Shown piece by piece: positions 45,276-53,813 of a stretch of DNA of 64,000 nucleotides. The position numbers and the translations under genes were made by a program. The notes under the pieces are model-generated. The model saw nothing but the letters and a program-made list of their open reading frames with translations, was not told the origin of the DNA and ran no database searches. The first letter of the stretch is position 1, and the number at the start of each line of letters is the position of its first letter. The DNA comes from Anaerosacchariphilus hominis (GTDB lineage Bacteria > Bacillota > Clostridia > Lachnospirales > Lachnospiraceae): NCBI RefSeq assembly GCF_014290175.1, contig NZ_JACOOR010000006.1, positions 1 to 64,000 of the forward strand. The letters run 5' to 3'.

Positions 45276-46142
45276 ATGAAAAACATTACTGTTGTTGGGT
45301 GTGGCGTAATGGGAAGCTCCATTATCAATGCTCTGATGAACGGCGGCATCGACGTAACCATCGTAGATATCAACAAGGCTGCCGCTGAAAAATTTGTACA
45401 GCGCGGCGCAAAGTATTTTCCGAGCCTGGACGAGGCTGACGATACCGACTGTATTCTGATCAATCTGCCGAATCACAAAATTGCTTCTGCAGTTCTCTGT
45501 AGCGCAGACGCGAACCGTCTGAAGGGCAAAATGCTCATCAATACCACAACCTCCAGTCCGGATGAAGTAAAAGATATGGACCGCCTTGCAAAAGAGCGCG
45601 GCATGCTTCATCTGGACGCTAAAATTGAGAACTATCCGGGCGATATCGGATCCGACAAGGCTTATCTGGTTTACTCCGGAAGCAAGGAAGTCTTTGACAC
45701 CGCCAAGAATGCTCTGGACGCCATCGGCGTGGCCGTATATCTGGGCGACGATATCATCGGCGCAAGCGTGGTAGATATCGCTGTTCTGGACGTTCACTTC
45801 GGTGCCATTGCTACCCTTGCAGAGTCCGTAGCGTTCTGTATCAAGTACAACTACTCCGTAAAAACCTTCATTGAGCAGGTAACCCATATTCTTCCCATCA
45901 TGCTGGCCGGAAATTACCGTGCTTTCGCGGAGGAATGCGATAACTACACCGGAAAATTCGAGGACGCTTCCGAGTGTACCCTGCGTATCGAGACCACTGC
46001 CATGAAGACGCTTCTGGATTCCATGCACGCAGTCGGCGTCAAGACTCCCTGCGGCGATTCCGTTCTCGACCTCTTCAACCAGGGTCTGGAAAGCGGAAAC
46101 AGCAACAAGAACGTGGTTGCGGTTGTAAATGAATTAATTTAA
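45276..46142 (+). CDS. NADP-dependent dehydrogenase, imine-reductase-like
   Basis: The 288-residue protein has the dinucleotide-binding loop VVGCGVMGSSIINAL at residue 5 and INTTTSSPDEVKDM near residue 88, where the beta-hydroxyacid dehydrogenase family is conserved. Its C-terminal domain, with GASVVDIAVLDVHFGAIATLAE, looks more like the imine reductase/reductive aminase branch than like 3-hydroxyisobutyrate dehydrogenase, because the catalytic Lys region is not seen. It probably reduces a C=N or C=O bond with NADPH. Perfect promoter elements and an operator half shared with the ROK promoter suggest strong, regulated expression with the 48-62 kb pathway. Confidence 0.78.
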   Translation: MKNITVVGCGVMGSSIINALMNGGIDVTIVDINKAAAEKFVQRGAKYFPSLDEADDTDCILINLPNHKIASAVLCSADANRLKGKMLINTTTSSPDEVKDMDRLAKERGMLHLDAKIENYPGDIGSDKAYLVYSGSKEVFDTAKNALDAIGVAVYLGDDIIGASVVDIAVLDVHFGAIATLAESVAFCIKYNYSVKTFIEQVTHILPIMLAGNYRAFAEECDNYTGKFEDASECTLRIETTAMKTLLDSMHAVGVKTPCGDSVLDLFNQGLESGNSNKNVVAVVNELI

Positions 46143-46195
46143 TTTGGTAATACCTGATTTCCACTTTGGAAACACCATATAAAATCTCCTTACTG

Positions 46196-46245
46196 AAAAG
46201 AGACTGCCACTCTATTCTTATTGTGATAGATCGGCAGTCTCTTTT
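46196..46245 (+). terminator. Terminator of the imine-reductase-like gene
   Basis: AAAAGAGACTGCC (46196-46208) and GGCAGTCTCTTTT (46233-46245) make a 13-bp perfect stem. TCTCTTTTTTCG follows a little downstream. Both strands could use it, since the 46290 gene converges on it. Confidence 0.88.
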
Positions 46246-46289
46246 CAGTCTCTTTTTTCGCGTTCTGTCATGCTACGCACAGGCTTTTC

Positions 46290-46541
46290 CTATTCCGCCT
46301 GCCCCTGTCCGGAAAGCCATTTCATAATATGCTCATAATTTTCCGGCTTGTGGGGATAAACGCAATTGGAGCAGTCCTTGATGGTCTTGCCATTCCAGCT
46401 TAAATGCTCCGGTTTTCCCGGACATTTGGGAGCCAGATAAAAGGGACAATAGCAAAACAGACAATTAATTTCCTCAATTCCTTTATGACAGGGATAAAAC
46501 TCGCAGCTGTCATTCTTAAAAAAACGGTATGAATTTTTCAC
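46290..46541 (-). CDS. Cysteine-rich small domain protein (PF04071-like)
   Basis: The 83-residue protein has eight cysteines in the pattern CEFYPCHKG, CLFCYCPFY, KCPGK and DCSNCVYPH, which matches the cysteine-rich small domain family found in anaerobes, sometimes fused to cobalamin-biosynthesis proteins. It probably binds metal. ATG at 46541 follows AGGAGGATAGCC. It lies just after the acetyltransferase remnant and may share its transcript. Confidence 0.8.
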   Translation of the reverse strand: MKNSYRFFKNDSCEFYPCHKGIEEINCLFCYCPFYLAPKCPGKPEHLSWNGKTIKDCSNCVYPHKPENYEHIMKWLSGQGQAE

Positions 46542-46584
46542 AGGCTATCCTCCTCCCGCAATCGCTCAAATCACCCGGCAGGGC

Positions 46585-46749
46585 TTACCAACAGCTACTG
46601 AATTGTCCGGGATGTCCTGCTTTTCCCGTTTTTCCCAGCATCTTTTGTAAAAGCTCCTTCCGTCTCTTTTCATCGGAAGAATGAAGCTGGTCATACTCAG
46701 GATTCGCGTCGTGCATTTTATCTTGCAGCATTTTTTCTTTTTCAGTCAT
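46585..46749 (-). pseudogene. Sugar O-acetyltransferase, Mac-domain remnant
   Basis: A 54-codon frame with a GGAGGAAAG site reads MTEKEKMLQDKMHDANPEYD, then EKRRKELLQKML. This is the N-terminal Mac domain of maltose/galactoside O-acetyltransferases, in which a left-handed beta-helix catalytic part should follow. Here it stops after about 54 residues and the rest is gone, so it is a decayed remnant or, less likely, a stand-alone small protein. Confidence 0.65.
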
Positions 46750-46792
46750 AGTCTTTCCTCCATCTGAATTTTATTCTTTTATCGCATTGCTT

Positions 46793-47059
46793 TTATGGAA
46801 TCATTTTCCGGCAGCTTTTCCCGAAGTCGGTCACCTCATAGGTAAGCTTCAGCTCGCCATCCGGTTCCAGTTCGAAGAACACGGCCTTCATAATCCCCAC
46901 TCCGCAGTAGGTCCGGATGATTTTCTCCACATTTTTCACCTGGGCTGTCTTTTCGCCCGGGTATTCCGCCTGGAGATCTTTTGACAGTTCCTCAGCGGTA
47001 AAAAGCTCGTTTAACTCCATGGCGCGTTTCAGCACGCCTGTTTTGATCGGCAGCTTCAT
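46793..47059 (-). CDS. Hypothetical 88-residue protein
   Basis: The product (MKLPIKTGVLKRAMELNELF, TAEELSKDLQAEYPGEKTAQ, then KIIRTYCGVGIMKAVFFELE) reads like a small winged-helix domain, with helices first and a beta wing near the end. I do not recognise the family. It begins 17 bp after the DMT transporter stop codon and is probably cotranscribed, so it could be a regulator of that gene. Confidence 0.65.
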   Translation of the reverse strand: MKLPIKTGVLKRAMELNELFTAEELSKDLQAEYPGEKTAQVKNVEKIIRTYCGVGIMKAVFFELEPDGELKLTYEVTDFGKSCRKMIP

Positions 47060-47076
47060 CGTTTCTCAGATCCTTT

Positions 47077-48129
47077 CTATACATCCCGCAGATTAAATAA
47101 TTCCGACGGCTTCGCCAGAACCACAAGGATTCCCACCACAATGACGCAGGCGCCAATGATACCCAGCGTAGTCACGGAAAAGGTCATGATTCCCATTTTC
47201 GCCATCACAAGGCCAATGGGAATGCTCCACAGCGGCGTGGAAAAGAGAATCGCTGATCCTCTGGTAGCTCCGCAGTAGCTGTAGGCCGCATAAATTCCAT
47301 TGTACTGAATGGTCATGAAAATCGTAGACAGAAGCAGGAACAGCAAAATCACCGGCTCAGAAAAAATAATCCCGAAAATCTGAGAAATCCAGCCCAGATG
47401 CCTGGTGGCCGCACACACCACAGCTGCACAGAAAAGCTCCATCAGGGAACAGCCCAGCATTCGGTACAGCGGACACACGATCAGCGGATCCGACACATCG
47501 ATGGCATGGGTGCTGATGATCGCCTCAATGGCATACCCTATGGGCGCTACACAGGTAATCAGAAGCCCCAGATAAAAATGGCTGACTCCCTCCGGCGGAG
47601 CAATGCTTGCCACAATGACACCCACCACCGTCAGCAAAATTCCGCAGAACACCCGGATTCCGGTCTTTTCCTTCAGAAAAATAGTACCCAGGATCGCCGT
47701 AATCACCGGCGTCAGACCGATGATGCAGTTGCCGTAGGTGGATCCGCACAGACCGATTCCCACGATGGAGCAGGCCGTCGCCAGCGGGCCACTGAGCACA
47801 GCGGCTCCCAATACGCTCCGGGAGGATTTCACCTGCCATACACGGGCGTATTCCGCCAGTGGAACGCCCCGCAGCGTATTAAACGCAATCATCAGCAGAC
47901 CACCCAGAAATTCACAGAAAAACAGAATCACCAGGGTCAGCACATAAGTGAACAGAAGCAGTTCCGGAAAATGCATACTGATTTTTTCTGTGACAATTAC
48001 GTTAAAGTTCTGAAAAATTACTAAAGACAGAGCAGAGATCCAGGCCAGGACTAATCCGAATATCGCCAGTTTCACCTTTCTGTCTTCATACATTATTTTC
48101 GCTTTCTCATTTAAAAAGATTGTATCCAT
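47077..48129 (-). CDS. EamA/DMT family transporter
   Basis: The 350-residue protein has ten hydrophobic helices in two EamA-like repeats (KLAIFGLVLAWISALSLVIF first, GIIGACVIVVGILVVLAKPS last) with the family motif GPLATACSIVGIGLCG and TPVITAILGTIFLKEKTG. It moves a small metabolite, with direction and substrate unknown. The start is uncertain between ATG 48129 and ATG 48093 (MYEDRKV). The gene has its own promoter with an unusual inverted repeat. Confidence 0.85.
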   Translation of the reverse strand: MDTIFLNEKAKIMYEDRKVKLAIFGLVLAWISALSLVIFQNFNVIVTEKISMHFPELLLFTYVLTLVILFFCEFLGGLLMIAFNTLRGVPLAEYARVWQVKSSRSVLGAAVLSGPLATACSIVGIGLCGSTYGNCIIGLTPVITAILGTIFLKEKTGIRVFCGILLTVVGVIVASIAPPEGVSHFYLGLLITCVAPIGYAIEAIISTHAIDVSDPLIVCPLYRMLGCSLMELFCAAVVCAATRHLGWISQIFGIIFSEPVILLFLLLSTIFMTIQYNGIYAAYSYCGATRGSAILFSTPLWSIPIGLVMAKMGIMTFSVTTLGIIGACVIVVGILVVLAKPSELFNLRDV

Positions 48130-48154
48130 ATGCAACTTCACTTTCTTATATCAA

Positions 48155-48250
48155 ATTGCCCCCTGTGATCCGGTTTTTGATATCGGTTTGTTTCATGGCA
48201 ATAAAAGTATTTATTATACGTAAAGGACTGAATGAATCACAGGGGGTAAT
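48155..48250 (-). promoter_or_regulatory. Promoter flanked by a 15-base inverted repeat
   Basis: ATTGCCCCCTGTGAT (48155-48169) and ATCACAGGGGGTAAT (48236-48250) are inverted copies with one mismatch. On the minus strand TATAAT at 48213-48218 lies between them, and one arm covers the expected -35 position, which otherwise has no good match. This looks like two operators for one regulator, allowing looping or activator-dependent transcription of the EamA gene. Confidence 0.6.
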
Positions 48251-48268
48251 CTGAAATACTATATTAAA

Positions 48269-49627
48269 TTAAAAGAATAAAGCCTCTCGAATGACCTCGC
48301 CTACCGTCGGATGCGGGAATACCAGCTTCTGCAAATCCCCGATGGGCTTTCCGATCATCATCTCCGCTCCGTAAATCATCTCGGAGGTATAGCTTCCAAT
48401 CAGGTGAACGCCCACCACGGTATTAGTCTCGGTATTGACAATCATCTTGCAGATACCGTCTCCGCGCTCCACCTCTGCCATATATCTTCCGGCATAGTTC
48501 ATGGAAACCTTAATACTTCTGACCTGCAGGCCTTTGGACTTTGCGGTTTCTTCTGTCTCGCCTACGCTGGCCACCTCAGGATTGGTATAAATAACCGAAG
48601 GAATCACAGAATAATCCATCCGATCCTCTTTTCCAAGGATGTGGTTGACCGCCACTTCCGCTTCCCGGTAAGCCGTATGGGCCAGCATAATCTTGCCGTT
48701 GATATCGCCTACTGCATAAACGCCCGGTACATTGGTTCTCAGATACTCGTCCGTCACCACAGCGCTGCGGTTCATCTCAAGTCCCAGATTCTCAAGACCC
48801 ATATTTTCTGTATAAGCCCTGCGGCCAATGGCGCAAAGCACTGCGTCCGCTTCTGCCAGCTTCTCCTCGCCGTTTTCCTCATAGAGCACGCCCTGATCGG
48901 TCACGCCGGTTACCTTACAGCCCAGCTTAAACTGAACGCCCTTGCGCTTATAATTCCGCATCAGCACCGAAGAAATCTCTTTCTCGGTCGGTCCTGCGAT
49001 CTTATCCAGCATCTCGATAATCGTAACTTCCACGCCGACCATAGCATAATAGGACGCCATTTCCAGGCCGATGACTCCGCCGCCGATGACCGCCAGCTTC
49101 TCCGGAAGCTCCTCCCTGGAAAGCGCTTCTTTGTTGGTCATGACAAAGCCCTTTTCCAGTCCTTCCTTCAATCCCGGGATACCCGGAATCACCGGAACGG
49201 AGCCGCTGGCAAGAATCAGATACTCGCCTGCGTAGCGCTCTTCGCCTGCTCTGACTGTGAAGCCGTCTGCTGTCTTTCCTTCCACATATCCGGTCTCCTG
49301 TACCACCTGAACCTTATAGGCCTTTAACATGGCACCCACGCCGGAAACCAGCGCCTGTACGACCTTATTCTTGTGGGCGATGACCTGTTTCTGATCGAGC
49401 TGCACCTGTTCCGCTGTCACGCCAAAGGCCGCGCTGTCTTTTGCGTGCTCATAGAGCTTCGCGGAATTCAGGAGTGCCTTTGATGGAATACAGCCCTCGT
49501 TCAGGCAGGTTCCGCCCAATGCGCGTTTTTCAATTAATACTACGGATTTGCCGCCCTGGGCGGCACGTTCTGCCGCCAGGTAGCCTGCCGGGCCTCCGCC
49601 CAGCACAATTACATCTACTTTTATCAT
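48269..49627 (-). CDS. lpdA: Dihydrolipoamide dehydrogenase (E3)
   Basis: The 452-residue flavoprotein has the FAD loop VIVLGGGPAGYLAAERAAQGG, the redox disulfide GGTCLNEGCIPSKALL, the NAD loop VIGGGVIGLEMAS near residue 175, and the C-terminal active-site HPTVGEVI. It reoxidises the lipoyl group of the E2 for the 2-oxo acid dehydrogenase. As the last gene of the 13-gene operon it completes the complex begun by E1 and E2 genes upstream. ATG 49627 was preferred to 49636 because GGTGA is better spaced. Confidence 0.95.
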   Translation of the reverse strand: MIKVDVIVLGGGPAGYLAAERAAQGGKSVVLIEKRALGGTCLNEGCIPSKALLNSAKLYEHAKDSAAFGVTAEQVQLDQKQVIAHKNKVVQALVSGVGAMLKAYKVQVVQETGYVEGKTADGFTVRAGEERYAGEYLILASGSVPVIPGIPGLKEGLEKGFVMTNKEALSREELPEKLAVIGGGVIGLEMASYYAMVGVEVTIIEMLDKIAGPTEKEISSVLMRNYKRKGVQFKLGCKVTGVTDQGVLYEENGEEKLAEADAVLCAIGRRAYTENMGLENLGLEMNRSAVVTDEYLRTNVPGVYAVGDINGKIMLAHTAYREAEVAVNHILGKEDRMDYSVIPSVIYTNPEVASVGETEETAKSKGLQVRSIKVSMNYAGRYMAEVERGDGICKMIVNTETNTVVGVHLIGSYTSEMIYGAEMMIGKPIGDLQKLVFPHPTVGEVIREALFF

Positions 49628-49651
49628 ATCATTCACCGTTTTCTACAGCTT

Positions 49652-50992
49652 TTATTTCAGGAGCATTTCGTCGATACCCATGTATCCGCAAATCATCTTC
49701 AGAAGTTCCGTATAATCGCCTTCCTTGATGACTACGTGATGATGCAGTCCTGCCTTGATCATCTGGTCGATAACCTGGCTTGCCTTCACGCCGTCTGCTC
49801 TCAGCTTCAGCACCAGCTTCTCTCCGCCGTCTACCCACTCCTGATGGCTGACCGGAAGGGTCTCGCCGGTGGCAATCATCAGCTGATACGTTCCTGCGCT
49901 GCCCTGCATATCGCAGAAGGTCACCTTCTTCATGGCTTTCAGTGGAACGCCGATGAAGGAGCCCATATCGCCGGAGGGATTGGATACCACGCGGTCGATG
50001 CTCTCTGCCAGGGACGCTGCGGAGCTTCCCTCATGACAGATGGTCATATAATCCTCAATATCATTGAAGGCTCCGATCTCACCCAGGGCGCAGGCACCAC
50101 CGTCTGCAGCCAGGTTTAACATGTACTGTACCACTGCATGGGCGATATCGCCCTCGGTATCTACGATGATTCCCTCGTCTGCCAGCCAGGACGCTGTCTG
50201 GTTCATCAGTCCGCCGTAGTTCGGATAGCACTCTGCCGCAATGGCATTGAGGCCCATATCCTCGATAATGGCCTTGGTAGCCATATATACCTTTGCCATC
50301 CAGATCATGCACTCTTCGCTGCACTTCACCTGACCGGTGCGGCTCTTCAGTGCTTCCAGTGTCTTCTTCGCGTCCTCATCAGAAATCTTCTCTGCTGCAT
50401 CTGTAATCTCTTCCATCTCAAAATGTACGATGGTCGGTCCAAGCTTGGTGGAGAACTCCCACTCCTCGATGCTCATATCCTGCGGTCCTGCCACTCTCCA
50501 GGTCTGACGCGGTCCCACCAGAGCCAGACGCATATTCTTTACCTTCTCGATAATCTGACCTGCTCTTGCCACATTCTTTATCTTTGTAATCAGATCTGCA
50601 TCGTCTGCCAGACCGTATACATATTCAAAATGAATACCCGGATTCTTTAACGCGGAACCAAAGTTCTGGATACAGCCAATGGAGAAGGTCTCCGGATAGG
50701 GCACTGCCCAGAATACGGTGGGAACCTTAAGCTCATGCATGAACAGATACTTCAGGGAATCCATAACCCAGGTAACGTCCATAATAGCTACGGACTGGAT
50801 ACCTGCCGCCTTAAACTGGTCGCATACATTCAATGCGTCCGCGGAGCTCAGTACGCAACGGTTTGCTGTCACAACCTCGATGCCTGCCTCTGTCATGGCC
50901 TTTGCCGCGCTTGTCATCAGTTCCTCATATCTCTGTCCGCCGCTCTCCACCGGACTACAAAGTCCTACCAGACCCATTTTCGCTTTATCCAT
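49652..50992 (-). CDS. L-fucose/L-arabinose isomerase-fold protein
   Basis: The 446-residue protein (KMGLVGLCSPVESGGQRYEEL at the start, VAIMDVTWVMDSLKYL, PTVFWAVPYPETFSIG, ALVGPRQTWRVAGPQDM, and TLPVSHQEWVDGGEKLVLKL near the end) has the three-part layout of sugar isomerases of the fucose/arabinose type. A metal-dependent aldose-ketose isomerase is the simplest reading. With the FGGY kinase and TIM barrel of the same operon it could open sugar degradation. The catalytic residues could not be assigned with certainty. GGAGG precedes ATG 50992. Confidence 0.72.
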   Translation of the reverse strand: MDKAKMGLVGLCSPVESGGQRYEELMTSAAKAMTEAGIEVVTANRCVLSSADALNVCDQFKAAGIQSVAIMDVTWVMDSLKYLFMHELKVPTVFWAVPYPETFSIGCIQNFGSALKNPGIHFEYVYGLADDADLITKIKNVARAGQIIEKVKNMRLALVGPRQTWRVAGPQDMSIEEWEFSTKLGPTIVHFEMEEITDAAEKISDEDAKKTLEALKSRTGQVKCSEECMIWMAKVYMATKAIIEDMGLNAIAAECYPNYGGLMNQTASWLADEGIIVDTEGDIAHAVVQYMLNLAADGGACALGEIGAFNDIEDYMTICHEGSSAASLAESIDRVVSNPSGDMGSFIGVPLKAMKKVTFCDMQGSAGTYQLMIATGETLPVSHQEWVDGGEKLVLKLRADGVKASQVIDQMIKAGLHHHVVIKEGDYTELLKMICGYMGIDEMLLK

Positions 50993-51032
50993 TTTTTTAA
51001 TACCTCCATTCAGCATTTTTAATATGATATCC

Positions 51033-51359
51033 TTAATCAACCGGACCACCGCACCAGGAAATCAGCGCCGGTTCCGTTCCGATGTTCGTCAACTCATGAG
51101 GCTCGCCCTCTTCGATCAGAAGCAGATCGCCCTGGTGAAGCTCATAGCAGTCTCCGGTTTTTGTATTTCTCACGATGACATGTCCTTTGCTCGCAAAGAA
51201 TGTCTCATGGGAAATGGGGTGTCCCGGATCAACGCCCCCCGTCTGTCCCGGAAGGAGTTCCGATGTGCCAAACCAGATTTTATCGGTTCTGCAATACTCC
51301 CGGACAACCTCCGGTCCATCCAGGCTGACCTTTGCGTCGCTCTTTCTGATAATCTGCAT
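51033..51359 (-). CDS. Cupin-domain protein
   Basis: The 108-residue protein is a single cupin: PGHPISHETFFASKGHVIV and GDLLLIEEGEPHEL, with the His/Glu/His metal pattern of motif 1 and the second His near residue 88. Small cupins of this kind act as sugar-acid isomerases, dioxygenases or binding proteins. The lack of further domains prevents a finer call. It lies 40 bp upstream of the isomerase-like gene. Confidence 0.8.
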   Translation of the reverse strand: MQIIRKSDAKVSLDGPEVVREYCRTDKIWFGTSELLPGQTGGVDPGHPISHETFFASKGHVIVRNTKTGDCYELHQGDLLLIEEGEPHELTNIGTEPALISWCGGPVD

Positions 51360-51370
51360 GGTACTCCTCC

Positions 51371-52621
51371 TTATTTCTGATTCTTCTTCGCCATCTCGGC
51401 AGCTACCTCATCCTTTTCCCGAATCATGGCCGTTACCAGGAATACATTGGTAATCAGGGTCAGGACGGCACAGAACGCAAGTCCAATCCAGTAGGAGTCT
51501 GTCATATCCTTTACGACGCTGACGATCTGCTGGAATACGAACATACCTGCCAGGAAGGATACGCCCTGAATTACGCCGTTTGCTGCCGCAAGCTTTTCTT
51601 CACATACGGTATCAGACAGTGTCGCGAATGCCATCGGATATGCCACATAGGCACAGAAGCCTGTCAGAATCATTCCGAATACTACCAGTGCAATGGTTCC
51701 GCTCTGATTTCCAAGAATCATCAGAATATAGCCCGCTACCATACCGATACCGCCAATCAGAGTCGGCAGACGTCTCTTGCCCAGCTTATCGGAAATTGCG
51801 CCGAATACCAGACTGGATACGATTCCCGCAACGGTAAACAGAGATGAATAAAAGCCTGCGGTGGTGCTCGCCATTCCCAGATCGGTCAGCATACTCGGTC
51901 CCCAGTAATTGGCGATTCCAAGGCCTCCCAGAACGCCGGTAACAGTCACACAGGTGGCGATGGTATTACGGTTCCATACATTCTGATACTTTCCGGATTC
52001 ATCCCGTACCACAGCCTCTTCGCCGCTCTGCGCGCTCTTCGGATCCTTCAGGATACCAAGAAGTCCCACAAAAATAATCGCAACTACCGCAATCGTAGCA
52101 AGATTTCCGTTTTTAATTCCAAGGCCGTTTATCAGAAGAGAGAACACATATAATGCGAAAAAGGTACCTACTCCGTCGGATGCGGTCATAGCGCCCGCTG
52201 CAACACCTGTTTTTGTGGTCCCCTGGAACCACTGTACCGCCAGGGTATACGCTGCGTTATAGATAAACGCGTTTCCGAGACCGCTGACTACTCTGGAGAT
52301 CAGAAGCATCGGATAAGAGGTCGCCAGCAAATAGAACATCGCATGGCCTACCATCATAATGCCGATTCCCAGGATGGTAAAGAACTTACAGCCCTTTTTA
52401 TTGGCTACCGCGCCGGCCAGAAACAGGCCCAGGCCGCATGCGAACGCGTAAACCGTATTCAGATATCCGATCTCTGTATAGGATACGGAATAAGTGATCA
52501 TGATGTAATCCGTCAGTGTTCCGTGACAATACTGGAAAAACGGTGCGATAGAACCTCCAATCACACATAACAGCAGCATCATCCATTGCTTTTTACTCGG
52601 ATTTACAAGCTTTTCATTCAT
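51371..52621 (-). CDS. MFS transporter, oxalate/formate antiporter-like
   Basis: The 416-residue protein has twelve predicted helices, the MFS loop motif in AVANKKGCKFFTILG and the middle repeat in FGAISDKLGKRRLPTLIGG. The layout, with YGPSM-like YWGPSMLTDLG, resembles the OFA (oxalate:formate) branch that exchanges organic acids. It is the only MFS gene of the operon and is the likely importer of the pathway substrate. Confidence 0.85.
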   Translation of the reverse strand: MNEKLVNPSKKQWMMLLLCVIGGSIAPFFQYCHGTLTDYIMITYSVSYTEIGYLNTVYAFACGLGLFLAGAVANKKGCKFFTILGIGIMMVGHAMFYLLATSYPMLLISRVVSGLGNAFIYNAAYTLAVQWFQGTTKTGVAAGAMTASDGVGTFFALYVFSLLINGLGIKNGNLATIAVVAIIFVGLLGILKDPKSAQSGEEAVVRDESGKYQNVWNRNTIATCVTVTGVLGGLGIANYWGPSMLTDLGMASTTAGFYSSLFTVAGIVSSLVFGAISDKLGKRRLPTLIGGIGMVAGYILMILGNQSGTIALVVFGMILTGFCAYVAYPMAFATLSDTVCEEKLAAANGVIQGVSFLAGMFVFQQIVSVVKDMTDSYWIGLAFCAVLTLITNVFLVTAMIREKDEVAAEMAKKNQK

Positions 52622-52640
52622 TTTTGTACACCCCTTTCTC

Positions 52641-53114
52641 TTACTTCCCTTTTCCTTTTGTTAATATTTCTTCCATACAGTATACCATATCCTTTTTCGG
52701 TGTTCCGTTTCCCTCTGTCACCTCTCCGATAAACAGAATGTGATCAGTCACTTTCACGGTATCCAGCAGCTTGCAGCTAAGATATGCGGCTGCGTCTTTT
52801 AAAAACGGATTTCCCTTTTCATCATGCTCCACGAGCTCTCCCGCTGTTTTATCTGCCTCTCTGCCGGATATGGTGCCGCACCGGTATGCCTCCCCATACT
52901 GTTCCTCTGACAAGACGCTTACGGTAAAACTCCCTGTTTTTTCTATCATTTCCGCTGTCAGATGCTTTTCTGAGACGGCCACTGCGATACAGGCCGGTCT
53001 GGAAGATACCTGTGACAGCCAGGCGGCTGTCATCAGGTTTTCTTTTTCCCTGGTTTTGGTTCCTATTACATAGGTTCCGTGGGTAATGTGAGACATTGCA
53101 TCCCGAATACTCAT
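52641..53114 (-). CDS. Flavin reductase-like FMN-binding protein
   Basis: The 157-residue protein has a split-barrel flavin-binding pattern: THGTYVIGTKTREKENLMTAA, VSSRPACIAVAVSEKH, and GSFTVSVLSEEQYGEAYRCG. It reduces or binds flavin and could supply reduced flavin or act as a small redox enzyme for the pathway. It is 16 bp after the TIM-barrel gene. Confidence 0.85.
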   Translation of the reverse strand: MSIRDAMSHITHGTYVIGTKTREKENLMTAAWLSQVSSRPACIAVAVSEKHLTAEMIEKTGSFTVSVLSEEQYGEAYRCGTISGREADKTAGELVEHDEKGNPFLKDAAAYLSCKLLDTVKVTDHILFIGEVTEGNGTPKKDMVYCMEEILTKGKGK

Positions 53115-53130
53115 ATGCTGTCTCCTCTCC

Positions 53131-53796
53131 TTATAAGAGAGAAACTACCTTCTCCAGATTCTCACGGAAGGTTCCCTCTTTCACAAATTTCTTGTCAAAC
53201 AGTGCGCTTCCCATGGTAAAGGTCCAGGGATTCATCTTGCGTACCACTTCGATTCTCGCCGGGGAATCGATGCTTCCTGCCATAATCACCGGCAGCTTGC
53301 ACTCCTTTACCACTTCTGCGGAAAACACCTCCGGATCGCCGTCCGCATAGCGGTAGCCCAGCAGATCGATGCCGTAAGCGCCCTTCTCGCGATACTCCTC
53401 CGCCTGTCCTACGCAGAACTCCACGGTTCCCTCCAGAACACTGGGGCTGCCGGATACATGTCCTACAAACGGGCAGTACTTCAGGTCATGCTGCTTGATA
53501 TAATCCATGACGCTGTCATAGAAAATGGTTCCCGCCAGATAGTCAAAGCCGCACTCTACGGCCAGCTGCGCGCCCCGCAGGCACTCGCTCTCGCTGTAGG
53601 TTACAACCTCCAGGAAGGTGGTCTTGCCTGCCGCCTTCATCATCTGGCAGAGCTCCTTCATCTCCTTGGGCGGAAGTCCCACATCCTTGAATCCCCAGTT
53701 CTGTACCGGCAGATCCGCGCACTCCTTAAAAACCTCTTTTGCATTCTTGACTGTCACATCATGATGTGTCAGCATTACGATTAATTTTTCTTTCAT
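53131..53796 (-). CDS. Phosphate-binding TIM-barrel protein, possible aldolase
   Basis: The 221-residue protein looks like a single TIM barrel. Its C-terminal phosphate-binding loops are visible as LPVIMAGSIDSPARIEVV and FTMGSALFDKKFV. Acidic and lysine residues in WGFKDVGLPPKEM, FLEVVTYSESE and GIDLLGYRYADGD are candidates for catalysis. I cannot name the family. Following the FGGY kinase gene by 17 bp, it probably acts on a phosphorylated sugar, as an aldolase or isomerase. Confidence 0.65.
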   Translation of the reverse strand: MKEKLIVMLTHHDVTVKNAKEVFKECADLPVQNWGFKDVGLPPKEMKELCQMMKAAGKTTFLEVVTYSESECLRGAQLAVECGFDYLAGTIFYDSVMDYIKQHDLKYCPFVGHVSGSPSVLEGTVEFCVGQAEEYREKGAYGIDLLGYRYADGDPEVFSAEVVKECKLPVIMAGSIDSPARIEVVRKMNPWTFTMGSALFDKKFVKEGTFRENLEKVVSLL

Positions 53797-53813
53797 GTTC
53801 TTTCTCCCTATAA

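Noticed and set aside
48311..49327. Long plus-strand frame opposite lpdA (338 codons)
   Set aside because: Antisense to a clear dihydrolipoamide dehydrogenase; composition and lack of start signals mark it as a shadow.
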